From Candidatus Zhuqueibacterota bacterium (GTDB lineage: Bacteria; Zhuqueibacterota; Zhuqueibacteria; Oceanimicrobiales; Oceanimicrobiaceae), in assembly GCA_029262055.1 (NCBI GenBank), contig JAJDAD010000098.1:1-44815 (forward strand): a stretch of DNA of 44,815 nt, read 5' to 3'. Shown piece by piece: positions 43,761 to 44,815 of the stretch; within the stretch, counting starts at the first letter, position 1, and each line of letters begins with the position of its first letter. A program made the translations under genes and the position numbers. The notes below the pieces were generated by a model. That model saw only the letters and a program-made list of their open reading frames with translations. It was not told where the DNA came from and did not search any database.

Positions 43761-44815
43761 CTAGTTCGTACTATCATCTGCTTTTCCATTTGGGTGACAA
43801 TCAAAGCATGCACTGCTGGCGTAAACATAGTCCAAGATCTCACCAAGGTGTTTGTCGTCCATCCTTTGCTGACTGTGGTCATGACAGACCAGGCAGGTGA
43901 ATTCTTTGCGATTATCCGGGTTCTTGTGGCAGGTCGTACATGTGTCCCATTCGCCGGCATGCGCCCCTGAAAAAATCGGAAAGAACTGATTGTCGTGCTC
44001 ACGGAACTCGCCCTTTTGACTATCCGGGTGGCACAACAAGCAATCATTACTTAGGTAAACGTAACCAGTGATACCGTTGTGTTTTAAGTCCATTTCGCTT
44101 TGGCGATGCTCGTGGCAAACCAGACAAGTGAATTCCTTGCGGTTGCTCGGGTTTACGTGGCAGGTGGTGCATTCATCCCACGAACCAGCATGCGCGCCAA
44201 CGAAAATCGGAAAGAACTGATTGTCGTGCTCACGGAACTCGCCCTTCTCGCTGTTCGGGTGGCAGAGCAGGCAGTCGCCGCTTTGATAGACGTAGCCGCT
44301 GATGCCGTTGTGCTTGGCATCCATTTCACTCTGGCGATGTTCATGACAGACCAGACAGGTGAACTCTTTGCGGTTACTCGGGTTTTCGTGACAGGTGGTG
44401 CATTCATCCCATGATCCGGCGTGCGCTCCCACAAAAATCGGGAAGAACTGGTTGTCATGCTCACGGAACTCGCCCTTTTGACTATCCGGATGGCAGAGCA
44501 AGCAATCGCCGCTTTGGTAGGCATAGCCAGCGATGCCGTTATGTTTGGCATCCATTTCACTCTGGCGGTGCTCGTGGCACACCAGGCAGGTGAACTCTTT
44601 GCGGTTGCTCGGATTTTCGTGGCAGGTGGTGCAGTCATCCCACGAACCGGCATGCGCGCCAACGAAAATCGGAAAGAACTGAGTGTCGTGCTCGCGGAAT
44701 TCGCCTCTCTGGCTGTTTGGGTGGCACAGCAGGCAGTCACCACTGAGGTAAGCATAACCGGGGATACCACTGTGTTTCAGGTTCATTTCGTCCTGGCGAT
44801 GTTCATGGCAGACCA
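43761..44815 (-). CDS. Multihaem c-type cytochrome of triheme repeats, partial
   Basis: The frame is open to the right edge, so the N-terminus lies outside the window. About 350 residues are visible and contain 13 complete CxxCH haem motifs, plus a cut one at the edge. They are arranged in repeats of 77 aa, each with CLLCH, CTTCH and CLVCH, separated by FFPIF(V/S)GAHAG, NRKEFTC and KHNGI-x-GY-x-Y segments with additional His that could be distal haem ligands. The end is CFDCHPNGKADD. Three haems per about 75 residues recalls c7-type domains, as in Geobacter dodecahaem proteins built from c7 domains. It is expected to act outside the inner membrane in electron transfer. Confidence 0.88.
   Translation of the reverse strand, partial: VCHEHRQDEMNLKHSGIPGYAYLSGDCLLCHPNSQRGEFREHDTQFFPIFVGAHAGSWDDCTTCHENPSNRKEFTCLVCHEHRQSEMDAKHNGIAGYAYQSGDCLLCHPDSQKGEFREHDNQFFPIFVGAHAGSWDECTTCHENPSNRKEFTCLVCHEHRQSEMDAKHNGISGYVYQSGDCLLCHPNSEKGEFREHDNQFFPIFVGAHAGSWDECTTCHVNPSNRKEFTCLVCHEHRQSEMDLKHNGITGYVYLSNDCLLCHPDSQKGEFREHDNQFFPIFSGAHAGEWDTCTTCHKNPDNRKEFTCLVCHDHSQQRMDDKHLGEILDYVYASSACFDCHPNGKADDSTN
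43880..44815 (-). repeat. Tandem 231-bp coding repeats of the cytochrome
   Basis: Units of 231 bp are repeated in register four times in the window; for example the GCCGCTTTG-x-TAG landmark recurs at about 44277 and 44508. The units are highly similar also at DNA level (about 85-90% by eye), which implies recent expansion or homogenisation and possible copy-number variation beyond the window edge. Confidence 0.9.

Noticed and set aside
44153-44770. A 205-codon minus-strand frame inside the cytochrome
   Set aside because: It is out-of-frame translation of the 231-bp repeats, with unnatural Ala/Thr/Ser/Arg composition, while the other frame carries regular CxxCH motifs.

Overview
The window looks like a Gram-negative, Bacteroidota-like bacterium, possibly of the KSB1/Calditrichota/Ignavibacteria type. 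The grounds are a SusC/SusD pair under an ECF sigma factor and a FecR anti-sigma factor, a beta-helix protein ending in a type IX secretion (Por) sorting domain with the NYPNPFNP signature, TonB-dependent receptors, lipoproteins and AGGAGG ribosome-binding sites. This is inference from gene content; no rRNA or marker gene is present. Nearly all genes lie on the minus strand, so operons read right to left.

Layout. (1) 0.2-7.7 kb: accessory, possibly surface proteins: an unrecognised 461-aa protein coupled to a pentapeptide-repeat protein, a beta-propeller/Vps62 fusion, a decayed paralogue of a fibre-like protein, small membrane proteins and the intact fibre-like protein with 237-bp tandem repeats. 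(2) 8.1-13.1 kb: a TonB-dependent receptor coupled by a GTGA overlap to a coiled-coil membrane protein, preceded by a 94-aa protein and a lipoprotein. (3) 13.9-14.5 kb, plus strand: a coupled DUF6883-like/DUF4926-like pair. (4) 14.75-33.2 kb: a segment bounded by two direct 42-bp copies of the 3' half of a tRNA-Arg(TCT). It carries, in transcription order, an ECF sigma factor, FecR, SusC, SusD, two exported PIG-L deacetylases, an MFS sugar permease, a ROK kinase, a YetA/PcRGLX-like putative lyase and NagB, plus an FAD oxidoreductase, a metallo-beta-lactamase-fold protein and PIG-L pseudogene debris. (5) 33.2-41.7 kb: 21-bp minisatellite, catalase-peroxidase KatG, a two-module beta-helix protein with sorting domain, a REP-like hairpin/Y1-transposase cluster and two small membrane proteins lying between integron-cassette-like motifs. 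(6) 42.0-44.8 kb: an outer-membrane beta-barrel and a periplasmic multihaem cytochrome built from 77-residue triheme repeats, running off the right edge.

How the genes work together. The 15-30 kb cluster reads as a regulated amino-sugar glycan utilisation locus: SusCD takes up oligosaccharide, a lyase-like enzyme and two extracytoplasmic de-N-acetylases trim it, an MFS permease imports the sugar, a ROK kinase phosphorylates it and NagB turns glucosamine-6-phosphate into fructose-6-phosphate. No nagA is visible, which fits deacetylation happening outside the cytoplasm. The tRNA-half repeats suggest the locus arrived as, or lies within, an element that inserted at a tRNA gene, although no integrase is visible. 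The cytochrome/barrel pair at the right edge is the best candidate for an unusual system, possibly a porin-cytochrome electron conduit.
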